Positions 34,151 through 45,980 are shown, counted from the stretch's first letter. The stretch: 64,000 bases of DNA from Ligustrum vulgare (GCA_963555705.1 OY743184.1:24216859-24280858), one strand, 5' to 3'. The notes: generated by a model from the sequence alone, not told the origin. Program-made: numbers and translations.

Positions 34151-35489
34151 TTTATGTAATGTCCCAGGAAACCTCTTTTTATGAGGGTTTCTATCTCCTG
34201 TTTCAGTGTTCTGCATTCATCCGTGGTATGACTCGGGCTTTTGTGAAAGTCACAATACTTATGACGATTCTTCTCGTCGATCTTCCCCTTGATAGGCTTT
34301 GGCCAGCGCAAATATTCGCGACCTTTGATTTCCATGAGAATGTGAGATCGAGGCGCATTTAATGAAGTTAAGTTCTGATGCCTATAACTGCTTTCCTTTG
34401 TGTTGGAACGGGAGGAATTCCTTCCATCTTCTTGCCTAGACCTCTTATTCCCCTGCTTCACGGGTTCCGAAGATTGCACCGTGGTTCCATGAACTTGATC
34501 CTGTGCCCAAACCGACAATAGTGTCTCTTTCATATTTATGTATTTCTCAGCCCTTCTGAGAAGTTCCGTCACATTCGTAGGCGGATTCTTAGACAAGGAC
34601 ATCTGAATTCCGGACCCCGGAAGGCCAAGGTCAAGGCTGAAGTGGCCGATGAGATGTGAAGATCCGGAATCTGAAGTCTTTCGGTGTTAAAGCGGGTCAT
34701 GAACTCCCGCAGCGTTTCATTATGTCCTTGCCTCAACTGCATGAGGGAAGCGGAAAATTTCTTGATCCTTTTGGTACTTGCAAATAAAGCCGTGAATTTC
34801 TCAGTAAGATAAGCGAAGGAAGAGATTGATCCTGGCGGTATTGTAGAAAACCAGTCTCGGGCCGAGTTTGTTAAGGTTTGCTGGAAGGCCTTACATAAAA
34901 TTTGATTAGGAGCATTCTGCATGTCCATGACATCAGTGTAGGTATTCAAGTGGTTATTAGGATCTATTGTTCCATCATATTCCTTTATCCGAAGGTACTT
35001 GAATCTTTCTGGTAAGGGGAACGACGTTATTTCAGGAGTAAAAGGGGTTCTTCTGGTGAAAGAGGCCCGACCTTGTGTGTTTTGCCTTATTCCTTCAGCA
35101 ATTCCTTCCTGAATAATTCTTGAGAGTTCCTACTGTGTCAAGTTGGAAAATCCCTCAGTCATGGGAAGTGCACCCTCGATTCCCAGGGAATTGTCAGCTA
35201 TGGGATTAACTGGCCTGTGATCTTCCCTGGGAATCGTACTTGGAGTGTTCGGGTTGGGGGGCGCTTGATGATTATTCTGTTGTTGAATAGCCTGATGAAG
35301 TTTACGGAGCTGTTGCTGGAGTTCGTTGAAATCTTCTCGACTAACCGGTTCATTATCTGGTGTGATTTTAGGGTTTTGTTCTTCCCCAATATCTTCAAGA
35401 GGCGGCGGATTCTCCACTTCAACCGAGACATTGGCAGGAATGCGGTTTTCCAGTGGATGCGGAGGGACGAGCTTAACGTCTATTAACCA
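34151..35489 (-). pseudogene. gag: gag of the Tat-type element, broken
   Basis: Starts just after the primer site, though the first ATG (35488-35490) runs into a TAA after five codons; the legible frame reads VSREDFNELQQQLRKLHQAI. A TAG at 35130-35132 interrupts it. The capsid part RFKYLRIKEYDGTIDPNNHL, RDWFSTIPPGSISSFAYLTE and LMQLRQGHNETLREFMTRFN (34990-34660) is standard Retrotrans_gag. A frameshift near 34600 leads into NPPTNVTELLRRAEKYI and a zinc finger CDFHKSPSHTTDEC (C-x2-H-x4-H-x4-C, 34213-34254), typical of Tat gag. Confidence 0.88.
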
Positions 35490-35506
35490 TGGCTGATTGT
35501 ATATTT

Positions 35507-35523
35507 TCCCACAGACGGCGCCA
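35507..35523 (-). other. Primer binding site of the Tat-type element
   Basis: The minus strand reads TGGCGCCGTCTGTGGGA two bases inside the 5' LTR. The same sequence is found at this place in many plant Tat-lineage elements. The tRNA is not named here. Confidence 0.85.
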
Positions 35524-35525
35524 AT

Positions 35526-36258
35526 TGATGCTGTAAAAAATCCTAACCTTGACATGGCTGGATCTGGTGATGCTTGATCGCTGGAAAAGATGAACGAATT
35601 CACCTTAGATGACCTGCAAAAAGGCGAGGAGGATTCTCCCTGTTGCCCCTCCGGTATGAGAATTAGTATTTTGGAGAAAAGTAGAGAGAAAATATATAAC
35701 TGAAAAACGTAAAGAATATTGAATGAATTATATGTGATCAAAGAAGCTGTATTTATAGGGCTGAAAAGCCCATGACCTTCTTTAGTCAAAGAAGGAGTCC
35801 TTTTGGTATAAACTTACTTTTTAGGAAGATTTATAATGTTACTAGAATTGAGATCCCCTTTTTTAGGAGGTTTTCTTATTGGTTACGTTTTCCTGGGGCC
35901 CAACAAGGGTAGCCCATAAACGAAGAACGTTTAGGGTCCTAGTGGTATTGGGCCTCCAGGAATAATGTGGTCGGGATGTACTGACATCAATCATCATAAA
36001 AAGGAACAATAACCCGACCTTATAACATGTAGCCCAGGCAAGTAAGCTGGCTTATGAGTAAGCGCATTCAAGAATCTAGTGACTCCGGGAAAGGCTCGGT
36101 CCATGCTTGCCCGGGCACTCTTGCCAGACCTCTAGATTGCTTTTGGTTAATGAATATAAAGAGATCGGGCATACAGGCCGGCCTCATGAGCAAGATGGAC
36201 TGGCCTGTGAGGTTCCAAACCCTTAACCCATCCTGGCAGCTTGAAATTGTACCGATCA
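35526..36258 (-). mobile_element. 5' LTR of the Tat-type element (733 bp)
   Basis: The plus strand runs TGATGCTG...CCGATCA and is flanked by CTACA at 36259-36263. The minus-strand TATA box CTATAAATAC (35749-35758) marks the promoter. It is somewhat shorter than the 3' LTR through small deletions. Confidence 0.92.
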
Positions 36259-36989
36259 CTACATAACACATCTATCTATATATAAAAACAAAGTAGTCGT
36301 CACAAAAAATACACACACACTTTCCCGCCACTTGCTAAATTTCTAAAGTTCTTGGAAAAAAAAAGAAGAAAAAGAAAAAAAAAAAATTAAAAAAAAAGAC
36401 TCATTAAAGTGTAATGAGAGTAAGAACCATTTCAAAATGTAATGATTGAACAGTCCAAACTCCAAAGTGCAATTATTGCAAATTTGAATTACACCTTTGT
36501 GGTATTTATTTATTTTATTTTTTTTTATTTTTTTGTTTTTTTTTTTTACAAAAACAAAGAATATGATGTTTTCAAAGTAAAAATTAGTGGTTAAAAAATT
36601 GAGAGAAAAATATGTGTGATTAAAAGGAAGTTTAAAAATGTGTTGTATAAAAACATTTTTGTCAAAATGAGATGCTTCGTTCCAATTCTGAAATTATTTT
36701 TTTTATTTTTCTTTAAAAAAAAAAAGAAACGTGTTTTAAATTGTTAAACATAGATGCTTCATTCTTTTTTTTTTTTTTTTTTGAGCGAAAAAAGTTGGAA
36801 AATTTACATCAAAAGCATTATAAATCTAATTGAAAAAATAAATAGATAATTTTCAATTGTTATAAGAAAGTATTCAAAATCTATAATTTAGAAATTTTGT
36901 TAAATTTATATATAAAAAAAAAAGATTATTCGAAAATATTCTGCTTAATCATAGTGTAATTAATTTGGTAAAGTAATATTAAATTATTT

Positions 36990-38330
36990 CAAGAAATATA
37001 TAAACTTGTATTATAAAATGTGTTGAAAAACATTTAAATAATTGAAAAATATTTTAGTTTAAAGAACGAAAAATGTTTTAGTTTAAAGAACTTAAGAACA
37101 TTCCTTATGTTGCGTATTTTTTATAAGTTTCCAATTAGATTATATAGAAAAAAAAAACTAAATGACTAATTCAGAAATTTTCTTCCAAATCAAATAATTT
37201 CATACTTGATTGAATATAATTTTCTTTCAGATCGAATAATTTCATACTTGATTGAATATTTTATATATTTTTTTTTGAAATACAGTTTTCATTTATATTA
37301 TTCTTAATTTTTTTTTAATTTTTTTTTTTTTGCAACGACAATTTTTAATTTGGAAAACACTATTAAAAATTCTATAAAATTATATCTAAGAAATACATTA
37401 AAAAATAAATTTCATCAAAAGTGAAAATATATTTTGTTCGGAATCAAATTAACTAATTTTTTTTTGGCATTGTTATTAAAAATTTATTTTGATTCTGTCA
37501 TATGCAATGACAATTAACGAGAAGTTTAATACAATATAATAAGTGAGAACAAACTATAAATACTTTGTCCGTAAAAACTCACAAAAATAAAATGTAAAAG
37601 TTTATTATATATTTGTTTACTTTTCCTTAATATCTCATTCATCTATCTATCTATGTATAAAAACAAAGTAGTCGTTACCAAAAATATATTAATCTAATTT
37701 TTTCATTTTCAATGTAACACATTTACACATAGTACATTTATTAAAACTCTTACTAAATATGTAATAAATAATAAATTCTCCTACAAAAATATTTATTTTT
37801 TTTCATTTATTTTTTTATTTTTACATATAAAAAATAGAAGTAAGGAGAGAGGATCATTAAATACAATTTTCCCTCCAAAATGACTCTCTCCTCACTTCTA
37901 CTTTTATGTATATAAAAAATAATATATATATATATATATATAAAAGATAAAGATAAAGATGTTTTAGTTTAAAGAACTTAAAAAATTCCTTATATTACGT
38001 ATTTTTTATAAGTTTCCAATTAGATTGTATAGAAAAAAACTAAATGACTAATCCAGAAATTTTCTTCAAAATCCAATAATCTCATACTTGATTGAATATA
38101 ATTTTTTTTCAGATCAAATAATTTCATACTTGATTGAATATTTTATATTTATATTTTTTAATTTGATTCTGTCATATACAAAGACAATTAACGAGAAATT
38201 TAATACAATATAACAAGTGAGAACAAACTATAAACACTTTGTCCGTAAAAAAGTCACAAAGATCAAATGTAAAAGTTTATTATATATTTTTTCACTTTTC
38301 CTTATTATCTCATTCATTTTAAATTATATC
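36990..38330 (+). repeat. Internal direct duplication in the Helitron with captured flank
   Basis: The block 37060-37640 (ATGTTTTAGTTTAAAGAAC to TATCTCATTCAT) is largely repeated at 37965-38320. Between them lies a second Helitron start (37642-37680, TCTATCTATCTATGTATAAA) followed by 37680-37950, which matches 39055-39345, the DNA that now flanks the right end of the Helitron. So the element looks like a head-to-tail partial dimer that has taken in flanking repeat DNA. Confidence 0.7.
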
Positions 38331-38542
38331 ATTTAAGTTATATAATACTCACTATTCAGAAAAATTAAAATCTGTTCGATCCGAAAAATGCAACATATCA
38401 AGGATCGAAGGTTGAATCAGGTCGAACAGGGGTCGAACCGATTTTATTTAAAAAATTAATAATTGTTTCAAACGTCACAAAATTTTCTAAAAAACTATTT
38501 TAGAAATAAAGCAACATTTACTCATTTGAAGATAAAATTAAA

Positions 38543-38545
<3 letters not shown>

Positions 38546-38638
<93 letters not shown>
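38546..38638. repeat. (TA)n microsatellite, about 46 units
   Basis: An uninterrupted TA run of 93 bp inside the Helitron. Its length makes it likely to vary between individuals and to be misassembled. Confidence 0.97.
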
Positions 38639-38641
<3 letters not shown>

Positions 38642-38994
38642 TGTTAATTTTATTTATTATATTATATTACATTTTAAAATAAAATAATTAAACATATAAA
38701 AAATAAGTTAAAAATAACTTATTTAGAAGAAAAAAGCCAAACAAACAAACAAATAATAAATAAAAATAATCTTTAAAGAAAAAAGAAAAATCTCATAAAG
38801 ATTAGGATTTCCTAATTTTGATTAGTTTTGTAAATGTTGCATTTTCTTTTTTGATTAGTTTTATCTTTTTTTGAAGTTTTGAATTCGATAATATTTTGTA
38901 TTAAAATGTCATTGTATTATGTTTTTATTTGATAATATTGTATAATTAACATATTTTCATAAATTTTGATCGAAATCACTATTACAAACATATT

Positions 38995-39011
38995 CTCGTG
39001 CATCGCACGGG
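38995..39011 (+). terminator. Helitron 3' hairpin
   Basis: CTCGTGCATCGCACGGG forms a GC-rich stem (CGTGC with GCACG) 12 bases before the 3' end. In Helitrons this hairpin stops rolling-circle transfer; it is not a transcription terminator. Confidence 0.8.
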
Positions 39012-39023
39012 TGAAAATAATAG

Positions 39024-39345
39024 TTTACATAGATATCACATTATTTATGTTCAACTATATTAATCTAATTTTTTCATTTTCAATGTAACACATTTACACA
39101 TAATACATTTATTAAAACTCTTACTAAATATGTAATAAATAATAAATTCTCCTACAAAAATATTTATCTTTTATTTATTTATTTATTTATTTTTACATTA
39201 CATATAAATATAGAAGTGAGGAGAGGAGAGACAGTCATTAAATGCAATTTTCCCTCCAAAATGACTCTCACCCCTCACTTCTACTTTTATATAAATAATA
39301 AATAAATAATAAATAAAATATAATAAAGATAAAGATAAAGATTTT
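39024..39345 (+). repeat. AT-rich repeat array, resumed after the Helitron
   Basis: Continues the ~70 bp unit (TTTACATAGATATCAC, then ACACATTTACACATAATACA) broken at 26286. It includes a small inverted repeat (AGAAGTGAGGAG and CCTCACTTCTAC, about 39210-39285). A close copy lies inside the Helitron at 37680-37950. Confidence 0.75.
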
Positions 39346-39794
39346 TATGATAGTATAACAATGGAGTACGAGTACTCCGATGACTTTCCCGGTGAAGAAC
39401 TCTGAAATATTGTAACTTTTGTTGTAGTTTTGTTAAAACAAGGGGGAGCTGATGTTTTGTGTTACTTTTGTAATCTCTTTCTGAACTCGATTGTAAAATA
39501 GTTTGATAATCTATATATGTAGTAAGTTTAAAGTTTTTAACAATTGTTTTGTTTAATCAACCCATTAAAAGTAAAAATGTTGGTTTTTACTATTATGTGT
39601 CGACACTAAAACCTTAGATCTCAACACCATATTTATTTTGCCTCGGAAATATCGTTGATGTCAACACCAACCTAACAGGGTAGCCTCTGTCCATTTGGTG
39701 TTGACACTGGAGTTCAGAGCACCAAAATTTTTAATTTTATCCAAATTTCCAACTTAATATTATCTTTTAAGTTAGGGGTTTTGGAGTCATCACA
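39346..39794 (+). mobile_element. Retroelement 3' end: ORF tail, polypurine tract and LTR
   Basis: The last codons of an ORF (MEYEYSDDFPGEEL then TGA, about 39362-39404) are followed by AACAAGGGGGAG (39437-39448), a copia-type polypurine tract. An LTR-like segment then runs from TGATGTTTTG (39450) to GTCATCACA (39794). Palindromic GTGTCGACAC words lie in it. No second LTR or pol is present, so it is a truncated remnant. Boundaries are inferred. Confidence 0.45.
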
Positions 39795-40212
39795 ATAAAT
39801 GGAATTGAAAAATAGGGGAAATAAGAAGTATCTACGAAAATGCCCAGCTTAGGTGTCAAATTTATGCGATAGAGTACAATCTGAAACCTTTTTTTGATTC
39901 TGAATATTTTCATCGTTAAACTTTTAAGATAAATTTCATCATCGTTTAGGAGTCTGTTTCAATATTTTTCTACTTAAGCTAGTTTAACAGAATTTTTGTC
40001 ATTTTAGAAATTTTTTAGTTTTAGTCAGATTTGTCTACAAAATTAGAGCTTCACTTTGATTACTCTTCAAATATTTGTTAAGGTTTGAAAATCCTACAAC
40101 ATTTTTGATTAATAATATTTCAAATTGTTCGTCATTTGGTCGATTCTAAGATTTTTCACATTCGTTTGAGCAAAATTTGAGCAACTCCTATTCAAATGCT
40201 ATGAACATTACT
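39795..40212. other. AT-rich DNA without recognised features
   Basis: No coding frame or repeat was recognised before the target duplication of the Mutator-like element at 40213. Confidence 0.5.
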
Positions 40213-40627
40213 TTATTATTAGAGGAAATTACATAAAATGTCCATTTTTACATTGTCAATTGCAAAAATGTCCCAATTTTTTGTCATGTCCATTTTCTTC
40301 AGTTTTGGACCTAAATACCCTTGTCACAAATTACACAGAAGTTTCTTCAAATTTTCTTCACAAACATCAAATCGCCATCCCACCTTATTCTGACCCATTT
40401 CTGATTTCTCTCACACATAAGGGATGAAAATACCAAGAATCTCTTCGATTTGTTTTCCCACGAAATTGCACAAAAAATCTCAAAGATGGCAGGTGTAGGA
40501 TTAAAGATGGAGAAGATGAGTTTGGAGCAGCTTATAGAACCCTAAAAGAGCAAGCGAATCTCAAATTCAATAGCCTCAACCACATTCACACCGCCACAGT
40601 CACCTTGAAATCGCCTCCACAGCCTCC

Positions 40628-40831
40628 ATGGCATCTCCCTCATCTCAGCAGCCCGTCGACATCTCTCAAGCTCCGTCGATAAGTGAAACTTTCTCAGAGT
40701 CTATGTTAGTCCATCATCTGTCGCAACTCCACCGCAGCCACCCCTGTGCGGTTCGGCCTTGCCTTCTTCCAAGAAGTTCAGATTTAGACCTCATGATCAA
40801 GCAAGAAGCAAGGAAAGGAAACTATGGGTAA
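40628..40831 (+). CDS. Short hypothetical ORF inside the Mutator-like element
   Basis: A 67-residue frame starting MASPSSQQPVDISQAPSISE lies in a GC-richer stretch (about 40560-40800) unlike the AT-rich surroundings. TATGGGTAATG at its end could be a splice donor. This looks like the first exon of a captured gene, but I recognise no family. It is equally possible that the frame is chance. Confidence 0.25.
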   Translation: MASPSSQQPVDISQAPSISETFSESMLVHHLSQLHRSHPCAVRPCLLPRSSDLDLMIKQEARKGNYG

Positions 40832-41758
40832 TGACTATTTGTTCCTCTAAATGTATATATGTAGAGCAAAATGTACTAGACTTGGATTAATTAATGAATC
40901 CTTAATTGAAAATCAAATATTTGTCATTTGATAACTTTGTTTTCTATAAGAATATTTGACAAAATAAGTAACTTAAAAAGAATTTTTAAGTAGACCAAAC
41001 ATGTTTCTTTTCTTTTCATGGATATGTGAAATCAAATTGCGGTATGGTTGTCTGCTAGAACTTTGGATCTCTAAGATTTATAGAAGGTATATGCCCCTTT
41101 GTTGCTTCTTGCTTTAATATAAGCTGCCTAATATTGTTATGTGTTTCAAATGCCCATAAAGAAGCTATAGTAGTGAGCTCAATTTCCAATTTTCTTCCAT
41201 GTATCCTTATCGGTAAGAATTCATAGTGTTTGAGTTTTCTTTATGCAATCTTCGTGCAGATTTCGACATTCTAATATTGAAGTTTCACTGTTTTAATTCA
41301 TTTAAGAATCTCACGCGCAATGGACGAAAGAATGAAAAGAATGATGAAAAGGGAAAGAACTGAAAAACAATGATCTTATGTATTTTTGCATTGAACTCAT
41401 GATGTAGAACTTTTGTGATCCACACTTTACACATCTATCAGGGACTTCTCACTGGCTGTTCTAATTTTAAAATCGTCATTGGACGTGTTTTTCATGTATT
41501 TTGGCGTAAACTCGTTATGTTGGACAGATTTTGTCATTCTTGACAGATGATATGTCAAATGTCTAGAAAAACAGGTCTCTAAATATTTGGTGTTATCTGA
41601 TTTAGTTTTAATATAGTTTTAATTCAGTCATTATGCTATGAGCCATAATACTAGAATTAGCTGAGGTTGCTAGCTTATAAATATTGCAGATATTTCATTT
41701 TTTTATATATATAGCATGTAGTCATGCCTGTAATTTTTGGTGTGAAATCTTGCCTAAA

Positions 41759-42050
41759 GTGGTGGTTGAATTGAATTTTTCTCATACTCCAAGTGAATTT
41801 TTGATATATTCTTTTAGCAGTGGTGGTTGAAATGAATTTTTCTCATACTTCAAGTGAATTTTTGATATATTTTTTTGGCATAAATCTTGACATATGACAT
41901 GTTAAGTGTCTAGAAAAATAGGCCTCAAATGTCGAGAATGATATGTGGAATTGTCGAGAACAGTTATGAATGTCAATAATCATGTGTTGAATCTCGAGAT
42001 TTTACGATTATGAATGTAAATAATCATGTGTTGGATCTCGAGATTTTATT
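41759..42050 (+). repeat. Two local tandem duplications
   Basis: GTGGTGGTTGAATTGAATTT at 41760 recurs at 41821 (unit about 61 bp, through GAATTTTTGATATATTCTTTT). Then ATGAATGTCAATAATCATGT at 41967 recurs near 42012 (unit about 45 bp, through CTCGAGATTTTA). Both lie inside the Mutator-like element. Confidence 0.8.
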
Positions 42051-43059
42051 TCTTTTTCAAGTTGGCAACCCAACATTATATAATAAAAGTTCGGAAAAGA
42101 TGTTACGAAGACAAATGACACATTTATTACTATGTTTGTTGCAATATTATGTTCGATTCATGACTTATCCTAGAGATATCAAATTCAGCAATTCAAATCA
42201 TATGTTCAATTCTAATTGATAGTTGCATACTTTAATATTAAACATTGGTTGTGCAAGATAAGGTAATTGAGCAATTCATGTTTGGAACTTTGAATTCAAT
42301 TGGATTTGAAATTTTTGTTTGTGAATATTGAGCTTAGCTGAAATAAAATTGAGAATTTCTTCGTATCTAATGTCACTTCGAATAACAATAGACGTTGTTC
42401 GGTTTCCAAGTCACTTCCAATCGTTATGCATGTTGAGAAAAGTACTACCGTGCGAGACAACAAACCTCCGTTATATTTTGTCATTCCTATATGCTAGAAA
42501 CAATACTATGATGAGCTTACACGAGATAAGCGGAGAGAAAATACTATTTACAAGAAAGAATTTGAAATGATAAACATTTAAGTTCATTATCAAAAATCTC
42601 GACATTTTAAAACTGTCTAGAACCACATTTTAAATGTCGTTCTAGATATTATAAATGTCGAGAATGACGCATCGAGATTCCATTAACATTTGCATTTATC
42701 ATCTTCTTAAAAATTAAAGTGGTTATTACATAATGGATAATAAGAAGTTTGATTGAATCCAGTGGATACTACTTTTGATGTGATTTATCAATGGGTATAA
42801 TCATGATATTGGGAATGAATTTTTTTTTTAAGGGTATGATAGTCAATTTATACCTAAATTTAGACATTTTTTGCAAAAACTATTAACTTTAGACACAATT
42901 ATTGTGATTAGCATGGAATTGGACATTTTTGAAAATTCCCCTTATTATTATTCACTTTCCTGCTGCGTCAAGCAGTTGCGTTTATGCTTGTTTTAGATCC
43001 CTTTTTCTTTTTAGTTAGTAAATTGTGTGTTGTTCTTGCCCCAGGCTTGCAATAATTTT

Positions 43060-43324
43060 TTTTACCTCCAAATGATGATCATCTATTTGCATTATATGCC
43101 AATTAAATCTAATTTGTGTTATAAAATATATATTTTATGTATAATGTGAATGACCATTATACCCCTGTAAACTTTACATTTTTACGATTGTGTCATTGTA
43201 TACTCCTATAAATAGGGGCCTAATTCTTATTCTAATACGCACCTTCAATGAGAATTCTCTCTATATTCTCGATTCTCTATAGTATATTTTTTTTTATAGT
43301 TTTATAACATGTTATAAGCATGAG
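43060..43324 (+). mobile_element. LTR end of a retroelement with TATA box
   Basis: TATAAATAGG at 43207 is followed about 100 bp on by a TTTTATAACA end (43309) and TGTTATAAGCATGAGTC, close to TGTTATCAGCACGAG-like primer sites of some plant copia elements. No coding region follows. The left boundary is a guess. Confidence 0.4.
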
Positions 43325-44112
43325 TCTTTAGCCAATTGAGTAATATGACGGAAGTATGCTCTACAGTTGCATCTAAGTGATGAACATATGTATCAGACAC
43401 CAGATAATTATTAATCAATGTTTTTCTTTCCTAGATCTAATGTTTTTGGCATTAGAAAATAACTCATATATCATACATCTGAAAAGTTCAAGAAATATGA
43501 AAACTTTACAAACTATAAATCACTGTAAGATCTAAAAAGTTTCCACAACAGGAAAGAAACAGAACTTGATGTTGTGCAAAAGGGAAAACAGAAATAATTA
43601 TACAACCCAAAAGTTTGAACACGGATCTAGGCCGAACTGGACGTCGCATGGATGATCAGAGACCAATTCCAGAACCATGGCGACAAGACTATTCTTAGGC
43701 ATCAGCGCATGTTACCAGCTGACTAACTGGCGTGGTGGCGCATGAGGCTCGTGACGCCCACACACAGACATCGCTCCGGCGAGTGACTACGCGTCCGTCC
43801 GTTTCCTGCGACGGTGTCAAAAGACAGTTTGTTCGTCTCGACATTTTTGATATTTCTATGGTCTTTTTTGTTTTGAACAGTTTTGATGATTTTTCGGTGG
43901 TCGATCGTAGCGGTTTCTTAAAAACTATTTTTGGAGAACATTTTGTGAGATTTTGAAATTTGGACCAAAAGTGAGTTTGTTCTAAATTAAATTTCAAACT
44001 TATTGACGGTTTCAAGTTATTCATATGAGCAATATATTAAAATATGGACGATTTTTCCCTTGATAATACTTTAAAGTGTATTAATCGTAACTTGACGTAT
44101 TAGGTCAGTTGT
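43325..44112. other. Unassigned DNA with a small GC-rich island
   Basis: No gene is recognised. A GC-rich island at about 43700-43830 (GTGGCGCATGAGGCTCGTGA, then CTCCGGCGAGTGAC) is open on both strands for 70-110 residues, but neither frame resembles a known protein. It may be part of an LTR or leader. Confidence 0.4.
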
Positions 44113-44689
44113 TGTAACAACCCGAAAATTTCGTACCTTAGTTGAATTATTTAGAAAATTAAAATCAAGTATTTTCTTAGAACAGAGCCAATTCCACATT
44201 TCGTATGACGAGATGATACACAATTTATAAGAAAATGGAAGAAATTTGCATTATTTGTAACTTTGGAGTCTAAGTTGGCATAAAAGAAAGTTATACATGA
44301 TGTTTGAACTAAATTGGATTGAATTTCATAGTAGAGGACTAAGCTACAAATTTTAGAAAGTCATATTAATTATAGTTTTTTCATTATGATAAACATGATT
44401 TTGGGATCATTTTGTGGATTATGTAGTGATCTTTAGCTATTGCATGTTATACCGTATTATAGTTCATAATGAGATCTAAGTACTGATATCAAGTTTGATT
44501 ACATTGGAGTTCGGGAAGTACCTCAAAAGTCGAGCTAAGTTGTATATAGGATGTTAACTTATTTTAAGTTATATTAATTGACATTTTCTATTTTCCTATA
44601 TTTTTGTAATTTGATAAATTTAGTTTATTACTAAATATTTTTATTTAGTAATTTATTAAGTTTAATTAAATTACTTAAACATTTTTTGG

Positions 44690-45980
44690 ACGTAATATTG
44701 TGATAATACTTGTTGCTTATCTTCGATGATAATGACAAGAATATTGTGATAATATTTTGAAGATAATGTTGGTTGCTTATCTGATATGATAAGTATTGTG
44801 ATAATGGTAGAAGTCTATCACTTATCGTTTGTGATCAAAATTGTGATTTACTTGGCTTGAAATTATATCTTTATCACTTATAAGTATTTTGATTATATTT
44901 TAAGTCTTGTTAAATATTCTGATTGGACGAAAAATCCTTGATCACAATCTCGAAAATTTGTTGGTAATATTCTTGATAATATTTTGTGTTTATTCTTGAT
45001 TGTCAAGGTATCCAAAATATGGTAAGCATCTTCTAGATATGGTCAAGAATATTTCATTCTTATCTTTGCATATGGTAAGATTTGTTGGACGAAAATCTAT
45101 CTAGGGAAAATTCTTGATAGGGCCGAAAATATGAAGTCCATGTTTATGTTAATCACGTGATTGATTAACTTATGGTAAGATTACATGAGTTATCTATATC
45201 TTGGTTATGGTAAGATTTAGTTAAGAATATTTATCTTACCTTTTATTAATTATCTCTACCATGTTTTGCAGGTATTAGAGATCTTGTGCAATAAGGAAAC
45301 TTGGGAGTCAAGGAAACCTAATTGCACTATAAAAAGAGGAAAAACGGGACGTTTTTCTTGTGACGTGAAAAATACAAAAAATCGTGTGGAGCTTAACATA
45401 ATTCACGTCCACATCATTAAGAAATCTTGAAGCCTATTTTCGTGTGTGCACCAATACAAAAGGCTTCAATTGAGTTGTGATATCAACACTCCGGGAGGAG
45501 GATTCAATCACTGAGAGAAGGAAAGTATTTCAGCGTGAAGATCAAACGGGAGGTTTGGATCGTGTTCGAACGGGAGTTCGAGGTTGCTGAAAAGGTGTTA
45601 CAGATTCAAAGAAAACTATTGAAGAGTGGTGGGACTCCAGCTCACATTACATGCCACAGAAGGATCAGGGAGTGATCTATTTCTTGGATGTTTGATAAAT
45701 TCTGTGCGTAGATTTATCCTGTAGTTTAGATTGATCTGTATAAACTCTTTCCTTATATAGTGATTTATTTTTGTTCGCAGGATGCGAACCGTGGGTTTTC
45801 CCTGTTAGGGTTTTTCCCATGTTAAGCTCAAATTATTATGTTCTTGTCCATTTATAATTCCGCACAAATTATTCTGATTGTTTACATTTTACAATAGCAG
45901 GATTCATCTGGTACTGCGCTAAATAACGATTAATGATTTACTGTTAACTGGTTACTGTGCAGACTTGTCTGTGACAATCT
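44690..45980 (+). mobile_element. Probable copia-type solo LTR
   Basis: A TATA box at 45327 and a R/U5-like end with GCGAACCGTGGGTTTTCCC, then GGGTTTTTCCCATG and TATTATGTTCTTGTCC, resemble Tork-type copia LTRs. Start and end are not certain; AATTGTGATAATA-like words are repeated in the first part. It interrupts the long LTR-like region. Confidence 0.45.
45327..45336 (+). promoter_or_regulatory. TATA box in copia-type LTR
   Basis: CTATAAAAAG in an otherwise ordinary context, about 450 bp before the U5-like block. Confidence 0.5.

Larger units (their letters stand above)
26287..36258 (-). mobile_element. Full-length Tat-type Ty3/gypsy retrotransposon (9,972 bp)
   Basis: Target duplications CTACA (26282-26286 and 36259-36263) flank two LTRs of about 740 bp that are roughly 90% identical by eye. 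On the minus strand the order is 5' LTR, primer site, gag, protease, reverse transcriptase, RNase H, integrase, a long spacer with an opposite-strand gene, polypurine tract and 3' LTR. That order with an antisense gene after pol is known from the Tat lineage (for example Grande). All coding parts on the minus strand carry stops and frameshifts, so the copy cannot move by itself. Confidence 0.92.
36271..39023 (+). mobile_element. Helitron, non-autonomous (2,753 bp)
   Basis: It begins TCTATCTATATATAAAAACA and ends with the hairpin CTCGTGCATCGCACGGG followed by TGAAAATAATAG, a Helitron end with the canonical CTAG changed to ATAG. It sits between A and T. The unoccupied site is visible in the same repeat family at 26209-26236: ACATAACACA directly followed by TTTACATAGATATCAC, which are exactly the two flanks here (36261-36270 and 39024). 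No RepHel helicase is present. The interior is duplicated (see 36990-38330) and holds a long TA repeat. Confidence 0.85.
40222..42941. mobile_element. Mutator-like element (2,720 bp), no transposase
   Basis: Duplications TTATTATTA (9 bp; 40213-40221 and 42942-42950) flank it, though this word is of low complexity. The ends are GAGGAAATTACATAAAATGTCC and, reverse-complemented, GGGGAATTTTCAAAAATGTCC; similarity continues imperfectly for about 120 bp on each side (shared TTTTTGCAAAAA-like and GGACCTAAATACCC/TTAGGTATAAAT words). The inside has gene-like sequence near 40500-40830 and AT-rich filler. It may be a Pack-MULE. Confidence 0.65.

Noticed and set aside
38463..38687. Frame with a long Ile-Tyr repeat
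   Set aside because: Translation of the TA microsatellite.
43695..44024. 109-residue minus-strand frame and its 74-residue plus-strand partner
   Set aside because: Overlap on opposite strands of a GC-rich island; no recognisable domain and no splice or promoter context.
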